DNA from: Kordia aestuariivivens
GTDB taxonomy: Bacteria > Bacteroidota > Bacteroidia > Flavobacteriales > Flavobacteriaceae
NCBI RefSeq assembly: GCF_014397005.1
Contig: NZ_JACGWS010000011.1
Location: 62,001 to 126,000 of the forward strand
Direction of reading: 5' to 3'
Length of the DNA: 64,000 bases
The position numbers were made by a program, and so were the translations under genes. Of the stretch, positions 8,527 through 18,178 are shown piece after piece. A model generated the notes under the pieces. It saw only the letters and a program-made list of their open reading frames with translations. It was not told the DNA's origin and did not search any database. Each line of letters starts with the position of its first letter. Position 1 is the stretch's first letter.

Positions 8527-9435
8527 TTAAAATTTTAATTTTTCATGTTTATCCCAAAGTCCCCAATATGCGCCAACATCTCCTTCATCTCCTGTTTTCC
8601 ATGATTCATCAAATGATGAGAAATAGAAAATTTCGACGTTGTCTTTGTCTGCCCACACTTGAGAATTGATAAAGTATTTCATGGCGTTTATCTCTGAAGA
8701 TTCTGCTCCTCTTAGACTTCCACCTTCACTAGGCCAACCCGTTTCGGTAATGATTACTTTTTTTCCTTGCGCTGCATGTGATGCTTGTCCAAACATTTGC
8801 TGCATGTGCGCTAATGATCCATCGATGTGACAACCTTCCCAATATGGATAACAATTGCTCAAGATTACGTCACTAATTTCTACAAGTTCAGGATGTACTG
8901 AAAATTCATAGTACGCATCTACATACCCTACTTCAACATCTGGCAACGCTTCTTTTACTCTTTTAATATAGTCAAGTAATTCTTGTAAAGTTAAATCATT
9001 TCTATATAATACTTCATTACCAACTGCTGCAATGTCTACAAGACCTTCTTTTCCTAATTGTATTAAGCCTTCTATTTCTTTCTCATTGTCTTCTTTGTTA
9101 TCTCCTAACCAAGCACCTACCAATGTTTTCATTCCGTGCTTTTTTGCTATTCGCGGAATGTGCTCGTTTCCTTCGATACAAGAAAAAGAACGTACCCATT
9201 TTGAATATGGTTTTAAAATTTTTATTCTTCTTTCTACTTGCTCTTCACTTATGGTATCGCCGGGTTCTTGTCCATCTTCGTACATGCTAAAACAAATCCC
9301 GTGCATTCCTTTTTTTAGCGAAGCTCGCCAAAGTTTTTTTAATTCTTCAATGGAATATTTTTCAAAATCTATTCCTGAATGTGTTGTAAAATTTACACCT
9401 TGGTATAAATGATAATCTTCGTCTCTATATGACAT
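8527..9435 (-). CDS. GH17 glycoside hydrolase paralogue, no signal peptide
   Basis: This 302-residue GH17 barrel has the acid/base E141 in AAVGNEV and the nucleophile E231 in IITETGWP. Like the adjacent copy it lacks an export signal (MSYRDEDYHLYQGVNF). The two enzymes share the C-terminal block ending GDVGAYWGLWDKHE, so they derive from a duplication. They sit directly after a sugar:cation symporter gene, which supports a role in degrading oligosaccharides inside the cell. Divergence in the loops suggests different chain-length or branch preference, but this is inference. Confidence 0.88.
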   Translation of the reverse strand: MSYRDEDYHLYQGVNFTTHSGIDFEKYSIEELKKLWRASLKKGMHGICFSMYEDGQEPGDTISEEQVERRIKILKPYSKWVRSFSCIEGNEHIPRIAKKHGMKTLVGAWLGDNKEDNEKEIEGLIQLGKEGLVDIAAVGNEVLYRNDLTLQELLDYIKRVKEALPDVEVGYVDAYYEFSVHPELVEISDVILSNCYPYWEGCHIDGSLAHMQQMFGQASHAAQGKKVIITETGWPSEGGSLRGAESSEINAMKYFINSQVWADKDNVEIFYFSSFDESWKTGDEGDVGAYWGLWDKHEKLKF

Positions 9436-9459
9436 TGTTAATTGGTATTCTTTATTAAT

Positions 9460-10968
9460 TTATATTTCTCCTCTTCGTTTTACTAATTCTTCTTTTATTT
9501 CTCTAGCTCTTTTTTCATCTAAACTATATGACCACATAATCCATATTGCTATTCCAGCAGTTACAGACGGAATGATAATATCTGCAATTCGCAGTTGTGT
9601 CATTGTTTCAACTGTTTGTGTAACATTGTCTTGATTGAATCCAACTATTTTCAAGACTAGTCCACCTAAAACTAATGCTAGTGCTTGCCCTAATTTTACC
9701 ATCCACCAATAGATTGCTCCAAAGGTTCCTTCTTTACGCGGCATTCCGTTTTCTAATTCATCTAAATCACAGACATCGGCTGTCATACTCATCATTAGTG
9801 TAAATAATCCTCCTAATCCAAATGCAATAAATGGCACTGGCATAAATAATAGGAAAGGATTTTCTGGATCAAAAGCCCACCATTTAAGGATGTAACCGAT
9901 GATTGAAATTACTGTTGAATATATAAATGCTTTTCGTTTTCCCCATTTGTTCGCCATCCATGAGATGATTGGTATTACTGCAAACGCAGTTACTATTGCT
10001 GTTACTGTAGAAAACCAAGCTGGCCAATTCCCTGCCGCTTCATAGCTACCATTATACATGTGAAATACAATAATGAAGAAACTAAATGATGCTACTAATT
10101 GGAAACCATTAAATACTAAAAACGTTGCTCCACAAAGCTTTACGAAAGGCTTACTTTTTGAAACTTCTTTTATTCCAGCCCAAAGATCTGCTAGATTAGA
10201 AAACATTGTTTTGAAACTAATTTTCTTTCTATTTTTCATGTGAGAGGAATCTATTCCCTTGCAGAAAAACGCTGGTAATACTCCTAAAACAATACAAATA
10301 GCTGCAACAATGATAGATAGTTTACGTACTCCGTTTGCTTGTAACGCTTGAAGTGTTGCTTTTGCTGTTTCTTCCTCTGTTAAGCCTAGTTCTGCTATAC
10401 CTCTTAATTCTTCTGCTCCTAAAGGCAGTATATCTGGCGAAGCAATAATTACCCAAAACCATGGCACAATCATCCAAGCAATTTGTCCCATCATTTGTGA
10501 AAACGCCATTAAACGTGTTCGTTCATTATAATCTGATGTCATTTCATATCCTAAACCAATCAATGGTGTGGCGAACATCGTATTCCCTATTAGGAAAATC
10601 ATCGATAGAATTAGAAAATACCAAAAGTTATAATTTTGTGAGCTTTCAGGATCTAATTGCCATAGTATAGCAAATAAGATTCCACTTAGTATGGCTCCAA
10701 CAAATATGTAAGGTCTTCTTCGTCCCCATCTAGAATCTGTATTGTCAGAGATAAAACCCATTATTGGATCTGTAAGCGCATCAAAGATACGTGGAAGACC
10801 ACCTAATAATCCTGCCAAAAAGGGATCCATCCCAAAAGCAGTTAGAAGGAAGAACATAAATATTGCAAGAGAACCTGGTAATAGGTTCAATACTAAATGA
10901 CCTGCTCCAAAGGATAGCTTTTGTCCAAATGGAACTTTACCTCTAGCTGTAGATTGTATGTCTGACAT
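9460..10968 (-). CDS. MFS sugar:cation symporter, GPH (MelB-like) type
   Basis: The 502-residue polytopic inner-membrane protein has about 12 hydrophobic segments. Residues 60-90 hold DALTDPIMGFISDNTDSRWG followed by RRRPY, the hallmark cytoplasmic loop of glycoside-pentoside-hexuronide symporters. A second conserved loop, ADVCDLDELENG, is near residue 400. It presumably imports gluco-oligosaccharides or glucose released in the periplasm by GH17/GH30 for the cytoplasmic GH17 and phosphorylase enzymes encoded on either side. The gaps are 24 bp to the GH17 gene downstream and 13 bp to the GH30 gene upstream. The exact substrate cannot be read from sequence. Confidence 0.9.
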   Translation of the reverse strand: MSDIQSTARGKVPFGQKLSFGAGHLVLNLLPGSLAIFMFFLLTAFGMDPFLAGLLGGLPRIFDALTDPIMGFISDNTDSRWGRRRPYIFVGAILSGILFAILWQLDPESSQNYNFWYFLILSMIFLIGNTMFATPLIGLGYEMTSDYNERTRLMAFSQMMGQIAWMIVPWFWVIIASPDILPLGAEELRGIAELGLTEEETAKATLQALQANGVRKLSIIVAAICIVLGVLPAFFCKGIDSSHMKNRKKISFKTMFSNLADLWAGIKEVSKSKPFVKLCGATFLVFNGFQLVASFSFFIIVFHMYNGSYEAAGNWPAWFSTVTAIVTAFAVIPIISWMANKWGKRKAFIYSTVISIIGYILKWWAFDPENPFLLFMPVPFIAFGLGGLFTLMMSMTADVCDLDELENGMPRKEGTFGAIYWWMVKLGQALALVLGGLVLKIVGFNQDNVTQTVETMTQLRIADIIIPSVTAGIAIWIMWSYSLDEKRAREIKEELVKRRGEI

Positions 10969-10981
10969 ATTTTATTTGGTT

Positions 10982-12499
10982 TTAGTTGGTAATTACGATG
11001 GTTTGAATCGCTTGTGGGTTAATTGATATATTTTTTATTTTTTCACCTAGTTTAAGTGAAAAGTGTTTTTCTGTTTTTCCTTCATTAAATACAACTACAG
11101 CGATGCTTCCATCAGGATTTTTCGCTGCTGTCACCATGAGTTCTTTGTCAGTTTTGTTTGCATCAATTACTTTTGCTCCAGGACGAATGTACTTGCTAAA
11201 GTGCGCCATTGTGTAATATAATGGCGTCATGTATACTTCATCTGCATCAGGATCAACGATAACAGGCGCTACACACCAGTTTTTAAACCAGTTTGGTCCA
11301 CCTTGTCTGTCTAAGACCATATTCCAGTCTACCCAACCATCAACCCAATTGTTTAAACAACCGATGATATCTCGCGCATAGCGATTTACAGGGGCATATT
11401 TTGGGTGTAAGTGTTTGTCTTCTTCTGAAGCCCAATCCCAACCCCAATCGGTTGCTTCTTTTTTCCAATACCAAGCATCATCTTTCCATACAGGTACTTG
11501 TGAGTCTACACAACCTTCTGTTTCTATTAGGTATTTGTCTGGAGCTTTGTTGTGTCCGTATTGTAATGCTTCTGGGAAGAAATCATAGGTGCTTTCATAC
11601 CAGTGAATCGCTATTCCGTCATAGTATTTTGAAGAGGCTTCATCTTTGTACATTTCGTCAACCCATTCTTTGATACCTGCGCGGTTTTGATCGTATCCTA
11701 AGATTTTCACATCTCCTTTTCCATCAGCTTCTAATTTTGGTCCTAAATGGTTTTGAACTAAATCTGTCATTTCTTTCGGCGAAAAGTGCATACTTTCCCA
11801 GTTATTCCCGTTTCCGTGTGGTTCGTTTACAACTGTTATTCCCCAAATATCAATACCTTCTGCTTTGTATGCATCTATATATTTTGAGAAAAATAATGAA
11901 TAGGCATCATTGTATTTTGGTAATAATTTTCCACCAACCCATTCTTTGTTGTCTTTCATCCAAGGCGGCGCAGTCCAAGGAGAAGCAATGATTTTGAATC
12001 CGTCTTCAGAGGCTTTCATTGCATCTTTTATCATCGGGATTAAGTCATCTTGATCTTCTTGAATGGAAAAATGTTCCATCGTCATATCGTCTGCAACTGG
12101 TGCATACGTATAGTTACTTAATGAAAAATCACAAGAACTAATGTGTGTTCGTGTGAGTGAATAGCGCGCGCCATCGTTTCCAAAGTACGCTTGAATGATT
12201 TTATTTCTGTTTTCTTTACTCAGTTTATTTAATAAGTAAGCAGATGATTCTGTAAATGAACCTCCAAAACCAGTAATGGTTTGGTATTCTTTTTCGGGAG
12301 AAAGCACAATTTCAGAAGGATTTATAAGCGTATCCTGTTCTGCCGTTTTAAATTCAGTAAGTTGCGTCAGTTTGTTTCCGCTTTCTGAAGTTTCAAATAC
12401 GTCTGCTTTCAATTTCAATTGTGTAGGTTTTTCTGTTTTACATGCTGCTATTGTGATGATTGATAGCATTAAAAAACTGTATGTTTTTATATTTTTCAT
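10982..12499 (-). CDS. GH30 glycosidase lipoprotein (beta-glucosidase / beta-1,6-glucanase type)
   Basis: The 505-residue lipoprotein has its lipobox Cys at position 20 (TIAACKTE). The GH30 TIM barrel shows QTITGFGGSFTE at about 73-84, the acid/base E226 in VVNEPHG and the nucleophile E328 in LIETEG. A C-terminal beta-domain follows. In laminarin loci GH30 members commonly remove beta-1,6-linked glucose branches, and that is the likely role here. The acidic-poor residues after Cys (CKTE) leave periplasmic versus surface placement open. The gap to the next gene upstream is only 2 bp, so translation is probably coupled. Confidence 0.9.
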   Translation of the reverse strand: MKNIKTYSFLMLSIITIAACKTEKPTQLKLKADVFETSESGNKLTQLTEFKTAEQDTLINPSEIVLSPEKEYQTITGFGGSFTESSAYLLNKLSKENRNKIIQAYFGNDGARYSLTRTHISSCDFSLSNYTYAPVADDMTMEHFSIQEDQDDLIPMIKDAMKASEDGFKIIASPWTAPPWMKDNKEWVGGKLLPKYNDAYSLFFSKYIDAYKAEGIDIWGITVVNEPHGNGNNWESMHFSPKEMTDLVQNHLGPKLEADGKGDVKILGYDQNRAGIKEWVDEMYKDEASSKYYDGIAIHWYESTYDFFPEALQYGHNKAPDKYLIETEGCVDSQVPVWKDDAWYWKKEATDWGWDWASEEDKHLHPKYAPVNRYARDIIGCLNNWVDGWVDWNMVLDRQGGPNWFKNWCVAPVIVDPDADEVYMTPLYYTMAHFSKYIRPGAKVIDANKTDKELMVTAAKNPDGSIAVVVFNEGKTEKHFSLKLGEKIKNISINPQAIQTIVITN

Positions 12500-12501
12500 G
12501 G

Positions 12502-13788
12502 TTAGTGGTTTACAGCTAGTTTTTTTATAGGTGGTAATTGTACTTCCAGCAATAAAGAGTCTTTGTCTCCATTGTATGTTTTAACAATTGGTTTTCCATT
12601 TCTAGATAAGCCTTTGAATATACCTTTGTCTACTAAATCCCAAAGTGCATATTTTGCTTTTCCATCAATGGTAAATAATCCAAAGTGATTTTCAGAACCG
12701 CCCGGATTGCGTGCATCTTTCCATATTTCATCGAATGCTTCAAAGTAGAAACATGACATGTTTGCTTCAGTTGTCCATTCGCGGATGTGTTTGTAATACA
12801 ATGCTTCTTTATATTCGTCTGTTGCTTTGCTTCCTTTATTTCCGTAATGTCCGTTAGAAAATGTTGCCCAACCTGTTTCACCAATGTGAATTGGCTTGTC
12901 AACTCCTAAACTTTTCATGTAGTTATAGACACTATCGTATTGAGATATTGCATATTTTTTAGCTCTCAACATTGCATCGTCAATTTTTTGAAGACTCGAT
13001 TTTGTTTTGCCTTCTTCTATTCCCCAAAAAACTGGATGGTAATGTGTATCGTGCATTGGATACGTATGCATAGAAATGAAGTCTACTGCTTTTATCAACT
13101 TATTTAAGTCTTCTACATGATATACGGTATCGCCACCGCCCCAAGAAGCAAAGTTGTCCGAACTTGTAATCCACACATCTTTTGATAGTTTTCCTTCTTC
13201 TTTGAGGTCTTGCAAATGGTTTACCCATTTTAGGATTACATTAGGTTGTACATAGTAACTAGCCGCCCATTTTACCATTGCTTCGTTTCCGACAGCTACT
13301 ATTTTTACGATATCTGGATATTGATTCGCCAATGCGACAGCTCTTGCGATTTCGTCAGCATTTAGCTCACTTTCCTGATTGTGATCAGGAATATGTTCTG
13401 TCCAAGCATTTTTACAATCAATCCATGCACCTAACATCACATACATCTCAAAGTTTGCGTCTTCGTTTTTCAATTCCCGAATTGCTTTTAAAATGTTAGC
13501 TGCTTGTGGTAATTGTACGTTGTATGTACGTAATACTCGAATATCCATCGCATGGAGAATCTTCATATCTTCTTTTAGCTCTGCAATAGTTGGCTGTATG
13601 TCACGTAATGTATCACGGTAACCTCCATACGAGATGGCTAAATAGTTTTTGTTTCCTAATATATCTTTAGCAGTCACTTCTTTCTGTGTTAATGGTTCGG
13701 ATGATTCTTTCTTTTTTTGTGAATTTTCACAAGACACCATTAATAGCGTTACCAATAGTAGTTTCGATATGTGTTTTAGTGTGCTCAT
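12502..13788 (-). CDS. GH17 glucanase lipoprotein
   Basis: The 428-residue lipoprotein has its lipobox Cys at 20 (LMVSCENS). Its GH17-like barrel has the acid/base E169 in IVAVGNEAM and the nucleophile E304 in IHIGETGWA. It is longer than the two cytoplasmic GH17s in the operon and clearly diverged from them. The membrane anchor places it in the periplasm or on the surface, where it would shorten beta-1,3-glucan fragments delivered through SusCD. It overlaps functionally with GH16 but acts as a second-stage enzyme; exact mode (exo, endo, transglycosylase) is not readable. Confidence 0.88.
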   Translation of the reverse strand: MSTLKHISKLLLVTLLMVSCENSQKKKESSEPLTQKEVTAKDILGNKNYLAISYGGYRDTLRDIQPTIAELKEDMKILHAMDIRVLRTYNVQLPQAANILKAIRELKNEDANFEMYVMLGAWIDCKNAWTEHIPDHNQESELNADEIARAVALANQYPDIVKIVAVGNEAMVKWAASYYVQPNVILKWVNHLQDLKEEGKLSKDVWITSSDNFASWGGGDTVYHVEDLNKLIKAVDFISMHTYPMHDTHYHPVFWGIEEGKTKSSLQKIDDAMLRAKKYAISQYDSVYNYMKSLGVDKPIHIGETGWATFSNGHYGNKGSKATDEYKEALYYKHIREWTTEANMSCFYFEAFDEIWKDARNPGGSENHFGLFTIDGKAKYALWDLVDKGIFKGLSRNGKPIVKTYNGDKDSLLLEVQLPPIKKLAVNH

Positions 13789-13803
13789 GGTACTTTTTAA
13801 ATG

Positions 13804-16800
13804 TTACTTTAAATGACTTGTTTTAATATTCACATTGATTTGAATCACTTCGCCTTCGCGATCAAATACTTTTTGACTTGTTTCTGCGTCTAAGCTTAAT
13901 TTTTCAAATGCTTTGGTATGTCCATCTTTTAAATGAACTGTTAAAGCGTATTCGTCTGAAATTGTATATACTATGGGTACTTGACAGTACGTAAATGCCA
14001 ACGAACCTTTTTGTACAGGAATTTGTTTTTCTTCTTTCGCAATGTTTATATAGTTGAATGGACGATCTTTTAGTAAGAATTCATCTTGACGCAATAAACA
14101 TGGATCGAAATAGAGTTTTCCTTCCGTTACAAATACACCTAGTTCACCAAAACGGCTTAAGATGTCTTCTTTTACTTGTCCTGTCATTCCAGGTTGTTGT
14201 GCACCTTTTCCTGCTGGCGTATGCGAATACGGATCCGTTGGAAAAGCACCGTATAGTGACGGTGATTTATGCACTCCGATTCCTTCGTTGATTTCGTAAT
14301 AGTGTTCTAATAATCGACCAACAACTTCATCGCTTTCATCTTCACGAATTGCTTTTAGACAACATTCTAATACTGCTAATTGCAGTTTTGACACCATGTG
14401 CCAATAGATAGAACCTAATCCTTCGTATCCGTAAAACGTTCCTGAACGTCCTGTAAATTCTTTGTGATTGAATACTTCTTCAAATATGTCTAAAACTTGT
14501 GTCGCATCAGATGTAACTAAATCGCTGTATGAAGTGTCCGCTAATCCGTCTAAAGCAATTTTTAAATCGCCTGCATTTTTAAAGTTTCCATTGAAATGAT
14601 AGTCACCATTTACATCTTTCTTAATGATTTTGCCATTTCCATCAGCTACTAATTGTTGTAATAGCGTTGATGCCGCTACCGCTGAAGCTGAAATTGTATT
14701 ACGTTCAATAAACCCTTTTAATTCTTTATTCGGATAGAGTACATAACTGTATTGATCTGGGCGGAATAGTTTGCTGCTTTTTAAACTATCAAGCACTTCT
14801 AATGCTTCTTTCGATGAGATATAGCCTGAACTTAATACCGCAACTTGTCCTTCTAACATTTCGTTTAAGTACGAAATAGAAACATCTCCATTGTCTTCAA
14901 CAGTCATTAGGTTGTAAGCGTGATAGAGATTGTCTTCGCGTTTGTTGGCTTCAATTGCATGCTCTAGGTATGCTAAACTTGTTTCCACAAATGCTTTGAT
15001 TTCGCTGATAGAAATATCTGTTTTTCTTCCTGAAAATGCTTCGTTATAGATTTTTTCTCTGTAATCACTTCCTGCGTTTCCTAAACCATCTAAAACATGT
15101 TTACGCTCCGTGTTGTTTATTTTTCCTGCAAGTAAGTCTTTGTGTATTGTAAATGTGTTTGAAACTTTGTGGAAAAATTCAGCTAATTCCGTAGAGATTT
15201 CAACCGTTTCTGTGTTCGATTGTGCAAATACACCGTCGAAAAACTTCAAGAAACGTCTCAAGTAATATAACGTTACCATTGAAACTCCGTTTCCAACTAA
15301 TGCGTTGTTTGCGTCATTCCATTCTGGACGTTGTGTGTTCATCCAAATTCCACCTTCGGGAATAAAGTTAGATAGTTTAGCTAGCGTTGTTGCTAGTATT
15401 TTTTCAATGAAGTTTACTTTGATAATAAATCTGTTTTCATCGCGTAGTAACGCTCCATCAGCGCCTAATTCTTCACGTTGATCACGAATTTTAAGATCTA
15501 ACGCTTCGTCAAACTCTATCGTATCTTTTGGGTTTTTTAGTAAATCTTGATACTTTTTTATTTTGTAAGGAACATTTGCATACACAAATAATTCTTTGCT
15601 AAAGAAACTTTCCAGTTTTCCTGGTTTGTGACTTTCTATAATTTCTAAAAACTTCTGTAAGTAAATAATTTGGTGATCGCCCCAATATCCAATGTACGAC
15701 CAAGGATCGTCTGGCTCAATTGTTTCCCAATCAAAACCACCTTTTGTTACACGGTATGGATTGTACCCATCAAACGTAGTTGCGTTTAAGAATTTATGAA
15801 TCATACTTTCGATAAATTCAGGATACGAATGTGCTAATGCTTCCCAGTTTTGGAAGATATCGCGCCAGTTTCCTTCGTAATCAAGAATTTTAGAACCATC
15901 TATTTCACTTCGTGTATTGATCGAAAATTTATTCCAAGGACGACTTGGATCTCCGTGACGACGACTGAATTTTAATGGCATGTATTCTAAACATAAACGT
16001 CTAAAGTTTTTGTCTGTACTTTGGTATGCAAGGTCTTGAAGTAGTGAAAAAGCAAATTCTTCTGGCAATCCGTCAACAACTTCTTTGTTGTTAATGGCAA
16101 CTTTTTTGTTTGCTTTTGCTAGATAGTTTTTGAAATCCCACTTTTCTATTTGATAGTTGTTATCAAAGATTCCTCCACGCATAATGTTGAATAACGTGTT
16201 TGAGAAATGACGTGTATCTCTAAATTTATCCGCAGATAGTTGCAATCCGTCAGAAGCTGCATTTAGTTGAATCAACTTTTTTGTTCCAACGTCGATGCTT
16301 TCCTGTATTTTTTGCGCTAAGTCTGGATCGTTTTTTATGTTGTTTGATAAGCTTGCAATATCAACATGATCTTGATTTACATTCGCAACCGTGATCCAAT
16401 CTTTACTTTCGGAAGCATTTAAGCTTACTTCTGCATTGATAAAGTACGCTCCTTTTTCTGCTTTTACATCTGTTTCTTGATGAATAGGATGACGCTTACG
16501 GAATGATTTTAGTTGTAATGATGATAGTAAGTATTGTGCATTATCAAATCCTAATGACCAAACTACATTTGCTTTTAACGCTTCGCTTGGTTCTGCTTTG
16601 TCAACAATAATCGCGCTTAACGCATAGATTCCTAAGCCTGTACTTTCTTCAAGTTCAGTACGTTTGTAAGCATCCACCAAGTTGCTACTTGCGTTTTGCA
16701 AGTCAGATCCAACACCATACGGCAGAATATTTTGAATTCCATCTAAAACAGTAATGCTTACTGTTTCTTGTGAATTGTTAGTGAGTTGTGATTTTTTTAC

Positions 16801-17274
16801 AAATCCGTAATTCTCACTTGAATTCCATTGGTAGCGAAACGTAAGTTCTAAATCGTGATTGATTTCTTCGAACATTACTTTGTTTCCGTAATTGTTTTTG
16901 TACAAGTTACGTGTCACTTCATACATACCTTCAAAACGTTCAGAGAACGGTTCCCATAAGTGATTTTTGTTGTTTTTCGTGATTTGAAAAATAGATTTAC
17001 TTCCAGTAATATCAGCAGATTCTGTGATTTTATCATCTGTGTAGTATGGAAATAAAGAAAATTCTGAATTTTTACGTCCTGCGGTTAATCCGCCATTACT
17101 GGAAATAAACATCCAATGGTTTGAATCACTTACGATACTCATGAAAAATGGTCGTATGGTATCGCTATTGGAAATTTTATAAAATTGTTCGTTGTCTATT
17201 TTGACGGTATCTATTTGAGACATATGAGCTAAAATATCTTGATCTGGTGTTGCTTGGTTAATCATTATTGTCAT
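13804..17274 (-). CDS. GH149-like beta-1,3-oligoglucan phosphorylase
   Basis: The 1156-residue protein has no signal peptide. Its length, with an N-terminal beta-sandwich (FISSNGGLTAGRKNSEFSLF, residues 57-76) and an (alpha/alpha)6-type catalytic region, fits GH149 phosphorylases of clan GH-Q. Conserved-looking catalytic-region blocks are DYEGNWRDIFQNWEAL at about 465-480 and DDPWSYIGYWGDHQ at about 522-535. Such enzymes cleave beta-1,3-glucan ends with phosphate to give glucose-1-phosphate in the cytoplasm. Context with three GH17, GH30 and GH16 supports that assignment. The related family GH161 is the main alternative. It is the only energy-saving phosphorolytic step visible in the locus. 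Confidence 0.8.
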   Translation of the reverse strand: MTIMINQATPDQDILAHMSQIDTVKIDNEQFYKISNSDTIRPFFMSIVSDSNHWMFISSNGGLTAGRKNSEFSLFPYYTDDKITESADITGSKSIFQITKNNKNHLWEPFSERFEGMYEVTRNLYKNNYGNKVMFEEINHDLELTFRYQWNSSENYGFVKKSQLTNNSQETVSITVLDGIQNILPYGVGSDLQNASSNLVDAYKRTELEESTGLGIYALSAIIVDKAEPSEALKANVVWSLGFDNAQYLLSSLQLKSFRKRHPIHQETDVKAEKGAYFINAEVSLNASESKDWITVANVNQDHVDIASLSNNIKNDPDLAQKIQESIDVGTKKLIQLNAASDGLQLSADKFRDTRHFSNTLFNIMRGGIFDNNYQIEKWDFKNYLAKANKKVAINNKEVVDGLPEEFAFSLLQDLAYQSTDKNFRRLCLEYMPLKFSRRHGDPSRPWNKFSINTRSEIDGSKILDYEGNWRDIFQNWEALAHSYPEFIESMIHKFLNATTFDGYNPYRVTKGGFDWETIEPDDPWSYIGYWGDHQIIYLQKFLEIIESHKPGKLESFFSKELFVYANVPYKIKKYQDLLKNPKDTIEFDEALDLKIRDQREELGADGALLRDENRFIIKVNFIEKILATTLAKLSNFIPEGGIWMNTQRPEWNDANNALVGNGVSMVTLYYLRRFLKFFDGVFAQSNTETVEISTELAEFFHKVSNTFTIHKDLLAGKINNTERKHVLDGLGNAGSDYREKIYNEAFSGRKTDISISEIKAFVETSLAYLEHAIEANKREDNLYHAYNLMTVEDNGDVSISYLNEMLEGQVAVLSSGYISSKEALEVLDSLKSSKLFRPDQYSYVLYPNKELKGFIERNTISASAVAASTLLQQLVADGNGKIIKKDVNGDYHFNGNFKNAGDLKIALDGLADTSYSDLVTSDATQVLDIFEEVFNHKEFTGRSGTFYGYEGLGSIYWHMVSKLQLAVLECCLKAIREDESDEVVGRLLEHYYEINEGIGVHKSPSLYGAFPTDPYSHTPAGKGAQQPGMTGQVKEDILSRFGELGVFVTEGKLYFDPCLLRQDEFLLKDRPFNYINIAKEEKQIPVQKGSLAFTYCQVPIVYTISDEYALTVHLKDGHTKAFEKLSLDAETSQKVFDREGEVIQINVNIKTSHLK

Positions 17275-17325
17275 TTTTTACTTCCGTAGAAGTAGCGGCT
17301 ATTATAATGTATTTCGTTCTAATTT

Positions 17326-18165
17326 TTATTCTTGGGTGATATCATCAAAATAATAAATGTCACCGTCGCATGGAGTATTTCTTTCAAAATAGATAATCAT
17401 ACTTTTAAAAGTTCCAGAATTAACATTTGTAAAATCAAAACTAAGTTCTTGCCATGCTCCAACTTGTGTTATGGTTGCTATTCTTTCTTGGAAAGGATTT
17501 ACATTTGGAAAAGGCATAAATTCTAATCTTAGCGTAACATCTGTAACTTGATTTTCTGCTAAAACTTTCATTTTAAAAGTTTTATTAGTCATTGTTGCAA
17601 AATCTAATGAAGTTGGAAGTTCTTTACCTACTCCAGACCAAACTTCACAACCATTTGCCTTTTCGTAGACTTGTACATTACAACTACTGTTTACAGCATC
17701 TAATACTGGATTTGTTACAATGGCACCACCAATATTTCCGAATGGATCAAAAGTTGCATCATCATTTGTATTTAAAAAAGTCCAGTTTAAATCCCCGTTT
17801 GCAGGATCTATATTTTCATCCGTTTCGTCAGTACATCCATCAATTATGAATGTCTCTTGAAAAGTACTAGAGTCGCCGTTGTCATTGTATGCTGTAAGGC
17901 TTACTGTATACGTCCCATTATCATACCGGTTTACAGGACTCGTCAATATAGAAGTAGTTCCATCACCAAGATCCCATAAATAAGATGTGGCATTGTTAGA
18001 AACATTGATAAATGAAATTGTTTTAGAATCTATTTCTTTTACAAATTTAGCTTCTAATCCTATAAGTGTTACTCCACTTTCATTGTCATCTTCACAAGAG
18101 GTAAAGATTGTTAGTGAGAATACTACTAGAGAAAGTAGGGTTATTTTATGTTTTAAAAATTTCAT
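17326..18165 (-). CDS. PKD-domain lipoprotein with C-terminal CBM-like domain
   Basis: The 279-residue lipoprotein has its lipobox Cys at 24 (FTSCEDD), and the acidic residues after Cys fit surface export of lipoproteins in Bacteroidota. A PKD domain at about 35-110 contains SYLWDLGDGTTS and GTYTVSLTAYN. A beta-sandwich at about 115-279 ends in GDIYYFDDI, similar to jelly-roll CBMs. It has no catalytic motif, so it is probably a glucan-binding accessory displayed with the GH16 encoded 13 bp upstream. Confidence 0.8.
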   Translation of the reverse strand: MKFLKHKITLLSLVVFSLTIFTSCEDDNESGVTLIGLEAKFVKEIDSKTISFINVSNNATSYLWDLGDGTTSILTSPVNRYDNGTYTVSLTAYNDNGDSSTFQETFIIDGCTDETDENIDPANGDLNWTFLNTNDDATFDPFGNIGGAIVTNPVLDAVNSSCNVQVYEKANGCEVWSGVGKELPTSLDFATMTNKTFKMKVLAENQVTDVTLRLEFMPFPNVNPFQERIATITQVGAWQELSFDFTNVNSGTFKSMIIYFERNTPCDGDIYYFDDITQE

Positions 18166-18178
18166 GTCTTTGTTTTTT

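Noticed and set aside
7629-9435. Secreted status of the two short GH17 enzymes
   Set aside because: Neither N-terminus has a hydrophobic segment or lipobox Cys, and neither has a T9SS tail, so I annotate them as cytoplasmic.
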